NCBI RefSeq assembly: GCF_000333895.2
Contig: NZ_ANFM02000032.1
Coordinates: forward strand, 1-64,000
Reading direction: 5' to 3'
DNA length: 64,000 nucleotides
Source: Grimontia indica
Lineage (GTDB): Bacteria; Pseudomonadota; Gammaproteobacteria; Enterobacterales; Vibrionaceae
Of this stretch, positions 49,826-59,203 are shown piece by piece. Positions within the stretch are counted from its first letter, which is position 1; the number at the start of each line of letters is the position of its first letter. Below the pieces are notes generated by a model. The model made no database searches. It was given only the letters and a program-made list of their open reading frames with translations, and had not been told where the DNA came from. Position numbers and translations under genes: made by a program.

Positions 49826-51385
49826 TCAGCCTTCCGCGCGAAGTTGATGCGGTCTCAGGCCCAAAATTACCAGCGAGACTACGTAAGTGATTGCGCCCGC
49901 AGCAATTAAGCCGGTCAGTGTATAAACTCTTTGCCACAAATCCATCACCAGCCACTGTTCAAATACTGGCATAAAGTGATAAACCACCGCCCCCATGAGC
50001 ACCACACCCAAGATAAGGCGCAAGGTGAAAATCACCGTATCTTTGCTGACGCGGTAAACCTGTTGTTTGTGGAGACCACGATACAGCAAGCCTGCATTGA
50101 CTAAAGCAGATAACGCCGTCGCGATCGCCAAGCCTACATAACCGTAGAAATAGGCAAAAATCAGATTGAATACCATATTGCTTGCCATGGCGATAATGCC
50201 GTATCGCACGGGTGTTTTGGTGTCCTGCCGAGCGTAGTAGCCAGGTGCCAACACCTTTATCAACATAAAGTTAAGCAGGCCTGACGAATAAGCAATCAGT
50301 GACATGGCTGCTGCATTCACATCATCAGCGCCGAACTCGCCTCGCATGAAAAGCACCATCAACATAGGCTTGGCAAGCACAATCATACCCACCATCGCTG
50401 GAACACCAAGCAACAACACCATGCGCACCCCCCAATCCATGGTGGACGCAAATTGCCCTGAAGATTGCTCCACATGTTTTTTGGAGAGCGCAGGAAGAAT
50501 CACTGTCGCGATGGCAATCCCGAACAAACCTAATGGAAACTCTAGCAAGCGATCAGAGTAGTAAAGCCAACTGATAGAACCTGTTGCCAGAAAACTCGCA
50601 ATGAAGGTATCGAGCAAGAGGTTAATCTGACTAACTGAAACCCCAAACAATGCAGGAATCATCAGGGTACGAATTTTTGCCACGCCTGGGTGCGACCAGC
50701 CCCACTTAGGGCGAACCAGCATCCCTTCGCGATAAAGGAACGGGATTTGGAAACCGAACTGGATCAGGCCACCAAGAAAAACACCAATACCCAAACCTAT
50801 CTCTGGCTGGTCCATGTTTGGTGATATCCATATCGCTGCCGAAATCATGGCGATATTCAGGAATACCGGCGTAAAAGAGGACACCGCAAACCGACCCAAG
50901 GTGTTTAATATTGACCCAGCCAGTGCCACAAAGGTAATAAACCAAAGGTATGGGAAGGTGATCTTTAGTATCAGAGAGGCCAGCTCAAATTTGTGTGACG
51001 AAGGGCCATCGTTCACCCAATCAAGGAACCACCCCATCCCGAACAAGGCAGTGATAACCGGTGAGGCAATCACACCAATCAAGGTGACTATTGTCACCAA
51101 CAGACCCAGTGTGCCCGACACATACGCAATCAGTTCCCGGGTTTTGGTTTTATCATCACTGGCTTGATATTCTGCCAGCACTGGGACGAAAGCCTGTGAG
51201 AATGCACCTTCAGCGAAAAGACGTCGCAGGAAGTTAGGGATTTTGTTGGCAAAGAAGAAAACATCCGCCGCCGCGCCTGCACCCATTAAATTCGCTATCA
51301 CCACATCGCGTACAAGACCCATAACGCGCGAAATCATGGTCATTGAACTGACAATCAATCCAGAGCGAAGTAATCGCTTTGACAC
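49826..51385 (-). CDS. murJ: Lipid II flippase MurJ
   Basis: A 519-residue MATE-like protein of 14 membrane helices that flips lipid II. The N-terminus RSGLIVSSMTMISRVMGLVR carries the conserved Arg, and FANKIPNFLRRLFAEGAFSQ is the family signature. The length matches E. coli MurJ plus a short tail. It precedes ribF and is divergent from rpsT. Confidence 0.97.
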   Translation of the reverse strand: MSKRLLRSGLIVSSMTMISRVMGLVRDVVIANLMGAGAAADVFFFANKIPNFLRRLFAEGAFSQAFVPVLAEYQASDDKTKTRELIAYVSGTLGLLVTIVTLIGVIASPVITALFGMGWFLDWVNDGPSSHKFELASLILKITFPYLWFITFVALAGSILNTLGRFAVSSFTPVFLNIAMISAAIWISPNMDQPEIGLGIGVFLGGLIQFGFQIPFLYREGMLVRPKWGWSHPGVAKIRTLMIPALFGVSVSQINLLLDTFIASFLATGSISWLYYSDRLLEFPLGLFGIAIATVILPALSKKHVEQSSGQFASTMDWGVRMVLLLGVPAMVGMIVLAKPMLMVLFMRGEFGADDVNAAAMSLIAYSSGLLNFMLIKVLAPGYYARQDTKTPVRYGIIAMASNMVFNLIFAYFYGYVGLAIATALSALVNAGLLYRGLHKQQVYRVSKDTVIFTLRLILGVVLMGAVVYHFMPVFEQWLVMDLWQRVYTLTGLIAAGAITYVVSLVILGLRPHQLRAEG

Positions 51386-51501
51386 CTATATCCCCTTAAA
51401 AAACAAAAGGAAGTAAACCTGCCTGCCTGTCGCCCGCGCCCCCTGTAGTTATAAAAAGAAAGGAGGCATCTTGAATAGCACGAAAAGCACAGATAAAAGG
51501 C

Positions 51502-51530
51502 TTACTTCAAGTAAAGAATGCTGGTAGAAT
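51502..51530 (+). promoter_or_regulatory. rpsT upstream promoter
   Basis: TTACTT, a 17-nt spacer and TAGAAT (51525-51530). E. coli rpsT also has two tandem promoters. Confidence 0.6.
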
Positions 51531-51605
51531 CTGCCGCCATATTAACCGCGATGTTCGCAGCACGCCAATCTTAAGGTGAGTGCGGCGGATATTTGCACAA
51601 ATGAA

Positions 51606-51634
51606 TTGACAACTCGGGTAAAACGAGGCATATT
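51606..51634 (+). promoter_or_regulatory. rpsT proximal promoter
   Basis: A perfect -35 TTGACA (51606-51611), a 17-nt spacer and CATATT (51629-51634) give a leader of about 40 nt. Confidence 0.65.
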
Positions 51635-51681
51635 CCTCGGCCTTAAATTGTCACCGAATATAAGATTTGGGAGTTAGACCC

Positions 51682-51942
51682 TTGGCGAATATCAAATCTG
51701 CTAAGAAGCGTGCAATCCAATCTGAGAAGCGTCGCCAGCACAATGCAAGCCGTCGCTCAATGATGCGCACTTACATGAAAAAAACTATCGCAGCTATCGC
51801 AGCAGGCGATAAAGAAGCGGCTACTAAAGCATTTGCTGAAGCGCAACCTATCCTGGACCGCATGGCTACTAAAGGCCTGATCCACAAGAACAAGGCTGCT
51901 CGTCATAAAGCTGCTCTGGCTGCTCAAATCAAAGCTCTGTAA
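51682..51942 (+). CDS. rpsT: 30S ribosomal protein S20
   Basis: An 86-residue primary 16S rRNA-binding protein, entirely Lys, Arg and Ala-rich ([20 protein letters not shown]). It starts at UUG 51682, the same rare start used by E. coli rpsT, where it takes part in S20 autoregulation. GGGAG lies about 9 nt upstream. The murJ-rpsT divergence is conserved. Confidence 0.96.
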   Translation: MANIKSAKKRAIQSEKRRQHNASRRSMMRTYMKKTIAAIAAGDKEAATKAFAEAQPILDRMATKGLIHKNKAARHKAALAAQIKAL

Positions 51943-51961
51943 TAGCGCTCCGATTTGAAAT

Positions 51962-51990
51962 AAAAAAACCGGCTCATGGCCGGTTTTTTT
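51962..51990. terminator. rpsT/hlyU bidirectional terminator
   Basis: A 12-bp stem, AAAAAAACCGGC/GCCGGTTTTTTT, with loop TCATG. It lies between convergent rpsT and hlyU. Confidence 0.92.
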
Positions 51991-52004
51991 ATTTGTTCAA
52001 CGTT

Positions 52005-52301
52005 TTACTTCGCGCAATACAACTGGTGCAGCGTAGTCATGATGGTTTGCACTTCAACACTCTTCAGCGAATAGTAGACGGTCTGCGCTTCTTTCCTTGT
52101 TGCTACCAGACCATCGCGTCTCAACCAAGCCAAGTGCTGAGATAATGCAGACTGACTGAGCTGGAGCTTCTCACTCAGCGTACCAACAGACATTTCCCCT
52201 TCCAGCAGATAACAAAGTATGAAGAGTCTGCGCTCGTTTGCCATTGCTTTTAGCAACTGCACTGCCTTTGGCCCAGCTTCTTGCATTTTTTCTAGTTCCA
52301 T
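52005..52301 (-). CDS. hlyU: ArsR/SmtB-family regulator HlyU
   Basis: A 98-residue winged-helix dimeric DNA-binding protein. LLKAMANERRLFILCYLL, LSQSALSQHLAWLRRDGLVA and TRKEAQTVYYSLKS match vibrio HlyU closely. It lacks metal-binding cysteine pairs. C30 and C96 correspond in position to the two cysteines studied as a redox switch in V. cholerae HlyU. In V. cholerae and V. vulnificus HlyU activates hemolysin and RTX toxin genes by displacing H-NS. The targets here are unknown. ATG 52301 is taken; a TTG 15 nt upstream is possible. Confidence 0.88.
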   Translation of the reverse strand: MELEKMQEAGPKAVQLLKAMANERRLFILCYLLEGEMSVGTLSEKLQLSQSALSQHLAWLRRDGLVATRKEAQTVYYSLKSVEVQTIMTTLHQLYCAK

Positions 52302-52416
52302 ACTTACTGCCTGCAAAAATTACATCTAAAGGTTTGTTTGTGTTTGACTTAAGTTTAACACTGTTCAGGTCAGTAACAACGGTTCGCAACTAAGAATGCT
52401 ATATAGAAGTTGAGAA

Positions 52417-53304
52417 TTAGTGAAACAACTTGCTGAAATCAGCTTCACATATGCGTTTTACTGCAGGGTGCTGGATCATACGCTCAGCGAAAATCACGTA
52501 GTATTCCTCTTTAAGTGCTTCAACTTTCGCTACTTCCATCACATTCGGTAATTCCAGCACATCTGAAGAGTAAAATGTCGGCGCAACAAACATGGCTTTA
52601 TGATTCGAGCCAAACGCTTTCATCAATGCCGCATCATCAAACTCTCCCAGAATGGTGGGCGTGATACCCTGGCTATCAAACCAATGCATTAACTTTCGCC
52701 CCATGGCCGTGCGTGTACTAGGGATTAACAATTTATGCTCTTCAATGACAGCAGGAAAACGCTTCTTGGAGATATCCCCTGAGCAGAAAAAGCTCATCAT
52801 GCTCTCGCCTATCTTCACACTGAATAACCCAGGGCTTTGTGTTGAATCAACCGGGCAATCAGACAGGATCATATCCAGCTTATGCTGACTAAGCTGCTCC
52901 AACAGCAACTCATGGGTCGATTCAAAGCAACGTAGATGAATGCCATCATCTTCCGGCAATGCTTTCAGCAACACACGACTCACTAGGCTTTTCGAAAGTG
53001 CGTCTGCCACCCCAACATCAAACAGCTGATGCTCACGTTGACTGTAATTCACGATATCGAGCATTTCATAGCTCAGGCCAAACATCTTATCCGCATACTT
53101 AAATACGAGCTGCCCAAGCTCTGTGGGCTCAATGTTTCTTCCTGCACGTTTGGTCAGCTTACCTTTGAGCCGCTCTTCTAGCGCCCTGATTTGTCCTGTA
53201 ACGGTCTGTGGCGTCAGAAACAAGGCATCAGCCGCCTTGGACACTGAACCTTGCTTACAGACCATCCAGAAGTAATAGAGGTGGTTATAATTTAAATGTG
53301 ACAT
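52417..53304 (-). CDS. nhaR: LysR-type transcriptional activator NhaR
   Basis: A 295-residue LysR regulator. The helix-turn-helix is [20 protein letters not shown]. The whole N-terminus, [18 protein letters not shown], is typical of NhaR. It normally activates nhaA in response to Na+, and nhaA lies just upstream on the same strand. A terminator separates it from the small gene after nhaA, so it is probably its own unit. Confidence 0.92.
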   Translation of the reverse strand: MSHLNYNHLYYFWMVCKQGSVSKAADALFLTPQTVTGQIRALEERLKGKLTKRAGRNIEPTELGQLVFKYADKMFGLSYEMLDIVNYSQREHQLFDVGVADALSKSLVSRVLLKALPEDDGIHLRCFESTHELLLEQLSQHKLDMILSDCPVDSTQSPGLFSVKIGESMMSFFCSGDISKKRFPAVIEEHKLLIPSTRTAMGRKLMHWFDSQGITPTILGEFDDAALMKAFGSNHKAMFVAPTFYSSDVLELPNVMEVAKVEALKEEYYVIFAERMIQHPAVKRICEADFSKLFH

Positions 53305-53312
53305 GTGTTCTC

Positions 53313-53353
53313 AACGAAAAAACGCCAGACACGTTATCCGCGACTGGCGTTTT
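53313..53353 (-). terminator. Terminator between the nhaA unit and nhaR
   Basis: The stem AAAACGCCAG/CTGGCGTTTT (53319-53328, 53344-53353) is followed on the minus strand by TTTTTTCGTT. Confidence 0.82.
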
Positions 53354-53364
53354 GAACTGGTAGC

Positions 53365-53634
53365 TTATCCTTTCTTGGCAATGGTGGAGGTCTTGTAGCG
53401 ACCTCCGGCGCGCTGTTCCAGCGCTCTGCCTAATAAGGTGTCTTTGTCGACGCTTGGCGTTGTTGTCAGCGATGCTTTTTCAACAACCTCAGGTTGGGTT
53501 GTTTCCAGCCCGGCTAAAAACGCTTTACACACTTCTGTTGAATTATCATCGAAACAGTGTGAGTAATTGTTCGCAGCCAGTGCCGGTGTAGCAAAAAGCA
53601 CTCCGCTAATAATCAATGCTAACTTTTTTCTCAT
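53365..53634 (-). CDS. Small exported protein of unknown function after nhaA
   Basis: An 89-residue protein with a clear signal peptide ([20 protein letters not shown]). The mature part starts [10 protein letters not shown] and holds two cysteines (in SHCFDD and TEVCKAF), then a Lys, Thr and Arg-rich end. It starts inside the last 29 nt of nhaA behind a perfect GGAGG, so it is translationally linked. I do not recognise the family. A periplasmic role linked to Na+ or pH homeostasis is a guess from context only. Confidence 0.7.
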   Translation of the reverse strand: MRKKLALIISGVLFATPALAANNYSHCFDDNSTEVCKAFLAGLETTQPEVVEKASLTTTPSVDKDTLLGRALEQRAGGRYKTSTIAKKG

Positions 53635-54796
53635 CGCTATCTTCCTCCACCTCACTCGATTTCGGCAATACAGCATTCAGCAGGGCATAACCTGCCACAG
53701 CCGAGATAGTTGAACCAATCAAAATGCCCAGTCGTGAGAAGGTAATATAGCTTTCATCCACACCAACAAACGCCAGAGACGAAATGAAGATGGACATGGT
53801 AAAGCCGATACCACACAACAATGACACGGCAAAGATTTGCTTAAAGTTTACGTTTTCAGGCAGGCGAGCAATACCCAGTTTTACTGACGCCCAGCTCAGG
53901 GTAAAGATACCCAGAGGCTTACCAATCAACAGACCCAATGCAATCCCCAATGGAAGCGTATTAGTTAGACTTTCTATTGATACGCCTTCCAGTGACACAC
54001 CAGCATTTGCGAACGCAAAGATAGGCAGAATTAAGAAAGCAGCGTACGGGTGAATCGCATGTTCGAGCTCTTTCAGTGGTGACTTACCGTCCTTTCCACC
54101 TTCAAGCGGAATCACAAAACCCAGCACTACGCCCGCCAGTGTCGCATGAACACCTGACTTCAAAACGCTGACCCAGAGAATTGCCCCCACGAGTAAGTAC
54201 CACCGGGTCTGAGTGACACCCTTGGCATTCATCAGGAAGAGTGCTGCTGTAGCCAAGAAGGCAACTGTCAGTGCTGTAATGGAGAGATCACTACTATAGA
54301 ACAAAGCAATAATCACGATAACGCCAAGGTCATCAATAATCGCCAGCGCGAGCAGGAAGACTTTCAGTGCCAACGGAACGCGCTTGCCCAGCAGCGCCAT
54401 CACACCCAGTGCGAATGCAATGTCCGTCGCGGCTGGAATTGCCCAACCCGCTTGGGTGACAGGGTCGCCAGCATTAAATGCCAGATATACCGCGGCAGGT
54501 GCTACCATACCGCCGACAGCAGCAATAGCAGGGAAGATGGCTTTTTCTTTGGTATTCAGAGCGCCTTCAATCAGCTCCCTTTTAACCTCAAGTCCAATCA
54601 GTAAGAAAAAGATGGCCATGAGGCCGTCATTAATCCAATGTGCAACAGACAAACCTGCTATGTAGCTATGAAGCGCACCGTCATACAGTGGTTGCAAAGG
54701 CGAGTTGGCAATAATGATCGCCAGAATCGCAGCAACGATCAGCACTAAACCACCAGCTGATTCCATCTTCATAAACTGACGAATCGCATCAGTCAT
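53606..54796 (-). CDS. nhaA: Na+/H+ antiporter NhaA
   Basis: A 396-residue inner-membrane antiporter that exports Na+ in exchange for H+. The ion-binding aspartates are D125 ([11 protein letters not shown]) and D155-D156 ([10 protein letters not shown]), equivalent to E. coli D133, D163 and D164. Twelve helices fit the length. ATG 54796 is chosen: GGAG lies 8 nt upstream, while an upstream GTG adds only three residues. nhaR is nearby. Confidence 0.96.
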   Translation of the reverse strand: MTDAIRQFMKMESAGGLVLIVAAILAIIIANSPLQPLYDGALHSYIAGLSVAHWINDGLMAIFFLLIGLEVKRELIEGALNTKEKAIFPAIAAVGGMVAPAAVYLAFNAGDPVTQAGWAIPAATDIAFALGVMALLGKRVPLALKVFLLALAIIDDLGVIVIIALFYSSDLSITALTVAFLATAALFLMNAKGVTQTRWYLLVGAILWVSVLKSGVHATLAGVVLGFVIPLEGGKDGKSPLKELEHAIHPYAAFLILPIFAFANAGVSLEGVSIESLTNTLPLGIALGLLIGKPLGIFTLSWASVKLGIARLPENVNFKQIFAVSLLCGIGFTMSIFISSLAFVGVDESYITFSRLGILIGSTISAVAGYALLNAVLPKSSEVEEDSDEKKVSIDY

Positions 54797-54840
54797 TAAA
54801 AGCACTCCGTTAAATTAGTTAATCTCTACTAGTCTAGGCG

Positions 54841-54897
54841 CCGATCATCGATAAAGAAAAATCGGTTCTTCGGAGATTAAACATCGAAATATCCGAA
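54841..54897. promoter_or_regulatory. Nested inverted repeats upstream of nhaA
   Basis: CCGAT/ATCGG (54841-54865) and TTCGGA/TCCGAA (54869-54897) lie 45-100 nt upstream of nhaA. This is a plausible place for NhaR binding; no consensus match is claimed. Confidence 0.35.
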
Positions 54898-55126
54898 GTA
54901 TCCAATCAAAGTTGTTACTTTTTTCGCAAAGAAAATCGGTGACTCTGTAATAAACGTTCCAGCCCAGCCTGCATCAAGCCTTAAAACGGTTCAAGTGCCT
55001 ATTTTTTATACTGCGATTTCCCCCCTTACAAAAATAACTTATCCTCATGTTTTTTATAGGAATATGGACACGTGACACAAAGTCTTTACACCCTTTCTTA
55101 TCAATGGCTGATACACCACCTTATAA

Positions 55127-55160
55127 CTGTCATATTAGTGAAATATTTCGTACCTAATAT
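55127..55160 (+). promoter_or_regulatory. Candidate PHO-box promoter of nptA
   Basis: CTGTCAT, 4 nt, then a weak second half GTGAAAT (55127-55144), followed 10 nt later by the -10-like TAATAT (55155-55160). The architecture fits a PhoB-activated promoter, but only one half-site is good. Confidence 0.4.
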
Positions 55161-55178
55161 CCGCGCCAGATTCTTTCA

Positions 55179-55207
55179 CTGACACAAATCTGACATTTAA
55201 CTGTCAC
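55179..55207 (+). repeat. Three tandem PHO-like repeats before nptA
   Basis: CTGACAC, CTGACAT and CTGTCAC occur at 55179, 55190 and 55201, an exact 11-bp period with 4-nt spacers. That is the geometry of PhoB half-sites. They end only 13 nt before the nptA ATG. Confidence 0.6.
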
Positions 55208-55220
55208 GGAGATTTCTCTT

Positions 55221-56366
55221 ATGACCTCCCAAGCTTCTACTGCTGCACCGATTAACAGCTCTAAGAATTGGGTACGTTGGGCCAACCTGGCACTTATGCT
55301 TTATGTACTGCTTCTGGCAGTTTCCATGGTTGGAAGTGGTTTCAAATGGGCTGCGGGTGACGAGGCGAGAACCTTGTTTGAATTCGCATCTCATCCCGTT
55401 GCGGGTCTGATGATTGGTATCGTAGCGACAGCGCTCATCCAGTCTTCCAGTACTGTAACTTCTATTATTGTTGGTCTCGTCGCTGGCGGCCTGCCAGTTG
55501 AAACAGCCATTCCTATGGTGATGGGTGCAAACATTGGCACTACCGTGACCAACACATTGGTAAGTCTAGGTCACGCGCGTTGCAAAGATGAATTCCGCCG
55601 TGCATTTACCTGTGCAACTGTTCACGACTTCTTTAACCTGATTGCTGTAGCTATCTTCCTGCCGCTGGAAATGATGTTCGGCCTGCTGGACAAGATCTCA
55701 AGCTGGTTGGTGGCGCCTTTCATGTTTGAAGGCAGCCTGAGCATGAAAGGTCTGGACTTTATGGGTCCAATCACCAAGCCACTGGTTAATGGCACTAAAG
55801 ATATGCTGTCTACACTGCCAGGTAGCTGGGGCGGCATCGTACTGGCTCTACTGGGTATTGCACTGATCTTCGCTTCTATCACCATGATGGGCAAACTGAT
55901 GCGCTCTCTGATGGTAGGCCGTGCAAAAGAAATGCTGCACAAAGCGATTGGCCGCGGTCCTATCCACGGCATCATGTCAGGTACTTTGGTTACCATTCTG
56001 GTTCAGTCTTCTTCTACGACGACCAGCCTGATGGTTCCACTGGTAGGTACCAACGTACTGAAAGTACGTGACGTGTATCCGTTCACTTTGGGCGCGAACA
56101 TCGGTACCTGTATCACTGCTCTGCTGGCAGCTACGGCAGTGACCGGTCCTAACGCAGTGTTTGCCCTGCAGATCGCTTTGGTACACCTGGCGTTCAACAT
56201 CATGGCAACCCTGCTGATCTTCGGTACACCATTCCTGCGCGAAATCCCACTGAAGTGTGCGGAAATGCTGGGTGAAGCGGCAGCGAAGAACAAGATGGCT
56301 GTCGTGGCTTACTTAGGTCTGGTATTTATCGCGATTCCTTCGCTGGTGATGCTGGTAACCCAGTAA
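55221..56366 (+). CDS. nptA: Na+/phosphate cotransporter NptA
   Basis: A 381-residue NhaA-independent Na/Pi cotransporter of the SLC34 (type II) family. The duplicated hallmark QSSST occurs in ALIQSSSTVTS (near residue 74) and VQSSSTTTS (near residue 261), in two inverted repeats with MGANIGT and LGANIGT. About eight helices are seen. V. cholerae NptA is the nearest well-studied member. It is divergent from nhaA, and both use or set the Na+ gradient. GGAG lies upstream of the ATG. Confidence 0.93.
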   Translation: MTSQASTAAPINSSKNWVRWANLALMLYVLLLAVSMVGSGFKWAAGDEARTLFEFASHPVAGLMIGIVATALIQSSSTVTSIIVGLVAGGLPVETAIPMVMGANIGTTVTNTLVSLGHARCKDEFRRAFTCATVHDFFNLIAVAIFLPLEMMFGLLDKISSWLVAPFMFEGSLSMKGLDFMGPITKPLVNGTKDMLSTLPGSWGGIVLALLGIALIFASITMMGKLMRSLMVGRAKEMLHKAIGRGPIHGIMSGTLVTILVQSSSTTTSLMVPLVGTNVLKVRDVYPFTLGANIGTCITALLAATAVTGPNAVFALQIALVHLAFNIMATLLIFGTPFLREIPLKCAEMLGEAAAKNKMAVVAYLGLVFIAIPSLVMLVTQ

Positions 56367-56388
56367 GCAATACTGACAAACTGATTTG

Positions 56389-56416
56389 AAAACGCCCGCT
56401 GATGCGGGCGTTTTTG
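56389..56416 (+). terminator. nptA terminator
   Basis: An 11-bp stem, AAAACGCCCGC/GCGGGCGTTTT, with loop TGAT and a following T-run. Confidence 0.92.
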
Positions 56417-56460
56417 TATTTAGGGTCCTGGAGCAATTATTCAAGAACATCGAGACATTA

Positions 56461-56494
56461 AAAAAGCGGCACTGGTGATCAGTTGCCGCTTTTT
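56461..56494. terminator. thyA terminator
   Basis: The stem AAAAAGCGGCA/TGCCGCTTTTT with a 12-nt loop lies convergently to the nptA terminator. It has A/T-runs on both sides. Confidence 0.85.
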
Positions 56495-56498
56495 CTAT

Positions 56499-56553
56499 TC
56501 CTAGGATCTGCTCTTGCTCTTTCTAGGACCTAGGATCTTCTTTTCCTAGAACC
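56499..56553. repeat. CCTAGG-rich short repeat tract
   Basis: CCTAGGATCT occurs exactly at 56500 and again at 56529. CTAGGA (56523) and CCTAGA (56545) are related copies. All lie between the terminator and the thyA stop. Similar TCTAGGGTCT occurs at 63295. Confidence 0.65.
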
Positions 56554-56563
56554 CTTAACCCTA

Positions 56564-57403
56564 TTAAACCGCAATCGGCGCTTTAATCGATGGCAGCGCT
56601 TCGTAACCTTCAATCTCAAAGTCTTCTAGTTTGTAGTCGAAGATAGAGTCAGGCTTACGTTTGATTGTCAGGGTTGGTCGATTACCCGGCTCACGCTTGA
56701 GCTGCTCGTAAACGATATCATCGGTCAGGTGATTGTGATAAAGGTGAACATCACCGAAGGTATGAACGAAATCACCGACTTCCAAATCGCACTGCTGCGC
56801 AATCATATGGGTGAACAGCGCGTAACTCGCAATGTTGAACGGCACACCCAGGAAGTAATCGGCGCTACGCTGATAAAGCTGACAAGATAGCTTGCCATCA
56901 GCTACGTAGAACTGAAACAAACAGTGGCAAGGAGCCAGTGCCATTTTTCCTTGCTCTGCATTAGTTTGCGGGCTGATAGTCTCGTCAGGCAGGTCAGCAG
57001 GGTTCCACGCCGTAATGATATGGCGGCGTGAATTTGGTTTAGTTTTGATCTGCTCAATCAGCTCGGCAATCTGGTCAACAGTAGAACCATCCGGACATGC
57101 CCATGAACGCCACTGAGCACCATACACCGGGCCCAGATCGCCCTCGCCTGTTGCCCACTCGTCCCAGATTGTCACGTTATTGTCTTGCAGATACTTAATG
57201 TTGGTATCGCCATTGAGGAACCACAGCAGCTCATGAATGATGGCACGAGTGTAAAGCTTCTTGGTTGTCAGCAGCGGAAAGCCTTCACTGAGATCAAAAC
57301 GCATCTGACGACCAAAAACTGAACGTGTACCTACACCGGTGCGGTCACCGCGGTCTGTGCCGTTATCAATGATATCCTGCATCAAATCAAGATATTGCTT
57401 CAT
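56564..57403 (-). CDS. thyA: Thymidylate synthase
   Basis: A 279-residue enzyme methylating dUMP to dTMP. The catalytic cysteine is C159 in [12 protein letters not shown], and the substrate region [16 protein letters not shown] is intact. It is about 15 residues longer than E. coli ThyA owing to an insertion ([13 protein letters not shown]) just before the catalytic loop. Vibrio enzymes share such an insertion. It follows lgt, as in E. coli. Confidence 0.97.
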   Translation of the reverse strand: MKQYLDLMQDIIDNGTDRGDRTGVGTRSVFGRQMRFDLSEGFPLLTTKKLYTRAIIHELLWFLNGDTNIKYLQDNNVTIWDEWATGEGDLGPVYGAQWRSWACPDGSTVDQIAELIEQIKTKPNSRRHIITAWNPADLPDETISPQTNAEQGKMALAPCHCLFQFYVADGKLSCQLYQRSADYFLGVPFNIASYALFTHMIAQQCDLEVGDFVHTFGDVHLYHNHLTDDIVYEQLKREPGNRPTLTIKRKPDSIFDYKLEDFEIEGYEALPSIKAPIAV

Positions 57404-57454
57404 GGTTCTTCCTTTCGTTTACTACCCGCTACAGCGGGGTGACAAATCACAAAT

Positions 57455-57483
57455 ATAAAGAAAGCCGCAGGGATCTGCGGCTT
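57455..57483 (-). terminator. Hairpin between lgt and thyA
   Basis: The stem AAGCCGCAG/CTGCGGCTT with loop ATCC is followed by TTCTTTATA on the minus strand. It may be a partial terminator between the two genes. Confidence 0.65.
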
Positions 57484-57495
57484 AAACTGAAAATG

Positions 57496-58296
57496 TTATG
57501 CGGAGCGCGCTGCGCTTGGGTCTCTGCGATAGGCCCAGACTACCATCAACACACCCACAATAATCATTGGCGTCGACAATATTTGTCCCATGCTGATCCA
57601 ATCGCCAAATAGGCCCAAGTGTGCATCAGGCTCGCGATAAAACTCGACAATAAAGCGGAATGCCCCGTAACCTATCAGGAATAGACCGGAAACGGCACCG
57701 GCAGGCCGCGGCTTCTTAATAAACCAGTTCAGGATGAGGAACAACACGATGCCTTCCAGCAAAAACTCATAAAGCTGCGAAGGGTGACGGGCAATCGGTC
57801 CTCCCGTTGGGAAAATCATGCCCCATGGCATGTCTGTCGAACGTCCCCAGAGTTCGCCATTGATAAAGTTGCCCAGACGACCTGCGCCCAGACCAAATGG
57901 CACCAGTGGCGCGATAAAATCAGATACCGCAAAGAATGTCCGCTTGGTCTTTCGGGCATACCAAGCCATGGCTGCAATCACACCCAGCAATCCACCATGG
58001 AAAGACATGCCGCCCGTCCAGACTTTGAACAGGAAGAGCGGATCTGCAAGAAATGCGTCGAATTGGTAAAAAAGCACATAGCCAATGCGGCCGCCCAACA
58101 CCACACCCAGAAAGCCCGCAAAGAGTAGATCACTGACTTCATCCCGCGTCCATCCGCTGCCCGGCTTATCTGCACGGCGGTTTGCCAGCCAAAGAGCAAA
58201 GGCAAAACCGGCGAGGTACATCAAGCCATACCAGCGTACTGCAAGCGGCCCGATTTCAATCAGGACAGGATCTATTTGAGGGAATGTCAGTGACAT
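57496..58296 (-). CDS. lgt: Prolipoprotein diacylglyceryl transferase
   Basis: A 266-residue inner-membrane enzyme that adds diacylglycerol to lipobox cysteines. [10 protein letters not shown] with catalytic-region H100 and the signature [14 protein letters not shown] are present. Seven helices fit the sequence. It lies between a TauE/SafE permease gene and thyA. Confidence 0.96.
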   Translation of the reverse strand: MSLTFPQIDPVLIEIGPLAVRWYGLMYLAGFAFALWLANRRADKPGSGWTRDEVSDLLFAGFLGVVLGGRIGYVLFYQFDAFLADPLFLFKVWTGGMSFHGGLLGVIAAMAWYARKTKRTFFAVSDFIAPLVPFGLGAGRLGNFINGELWGRSTDMPWGMIFPTGGPIARHPSQLYEFLLEGIVLFLILNWFIKKPRPAGAVSGLFLIGYGAFRFIVEFYREPDAHLGLFGDWISMGQILSTPMIIVGVLMVVWAYRRDPSAARSA

Positions 58297-58309
58297 GAAT
58301 TCGTCTTCC

Positions 58310-59116
58310 TTAGCTAAAAAACATGCTTGCGCCCACCAGGAGCAAGAATACCGCGAATACGCGTTTTATAATGGGTGTCGGTAAACGGGTCGCAAGTCTC
58401 GCCCCGTAACGCGTTGTCATTACGGAAGTGACTACAATACCAATCAATGCTGGCAAGTAAACATACCCCACACTATAAGGTGGTAATGTCTCGGGTTGCG
58501 TCAGCCCGAAAAAGATAAAACCTATGACACCGGAAAGCGCCAAAAAGACACCGCACAATGATGCACTGCCAATGGCTTTGCGCATTTCGACGCCATGATA
58601 GTTAAGATAAGGCACGGTCAATGAGCCGCCACCAATTCCCGCAAGGCTCGCTATCATACCAATCGCAGTCCCACTGGTCATGCTACCAAGCGGAGAAGGT
58701 AGTGGTCTGGCTGATTTTATCCGAAGTGACAGCGCCATTTGCAGAGCAAGCAACAGCACAATAATCCCGAAGACTTTCGGCAAATATTCCGTTGGCATTC
58801 TGTCGGCAATCGCACTGCCAAACAGCCCGCCCAGCAAAATACCCGGTAACAAGGTTTTAATGATGGAAGGCTGAACATTGCCCAGGCGATAGTGTGTATA
58901 AGCGGAGGAAGATGACGTGATCACAATGCTTGCTAGCGATGTGGCGAGTGCCATGGGCATCACGAGATTGGAAGAAATCCCCGCCCAAGGCAGAAGCACG
59001 CTAAGCGCTGGCACGACAATCAGGCCACCGCCGATCCCTAAAAGCCCGGCTAACAGACCAACAACGCCCCCGACGGCAAGACAAACGCCAAACAACCACA
59101 ATGTGGCTTCTAACAT
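58310..59116 (-). CDS. TauE/SafE-family (YfcA-like) membrane permease
   Basis: A 268-residue protein with about eight helices in two internally similar halves, each carrying the conserved glycine-rich turn: [18 protein letters not shown] and [18 protein letters not shown]. The family carries sulfur oxyanions or sulfur compounds, but the substrate here is unknown. It lies 13 nt upstream of lgt on the same strand, so it is probably co-transcribed. Confidence 0.88.
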   Translation of the reverse strand: MLEATLWLFGVCLAVGGVVGLLAGLLGIGGGLIVVPALSVLLPWAGISSNLVMPMALATSLASIVITSSSSAYTHYRLGNVQPSIIKTLLPGILLGGLFGSAIADRMPTEYLPKVFGIIVLLLALQMALSLRIKSARPLPSPLGSMTSGTAIGMIASLAGIGGGSLTVPYLNYHGVEMRKAIGSASLCGVFLALSGVIGFIFFGLTQPETLPPYSVGYVYLPALIGIVVTSVMTTRYGARLATRLPTPIIKRVFAVFLLLVGASMFFS

Positions 59117-59203
59117 GGAATATTCCTATTGGTGCTGCACTTTTTAAATAGCCAGATCACCTTATTTATTTGCCCTGAGCTTTACGTCCGAGTATCGCTG
59201 TGG

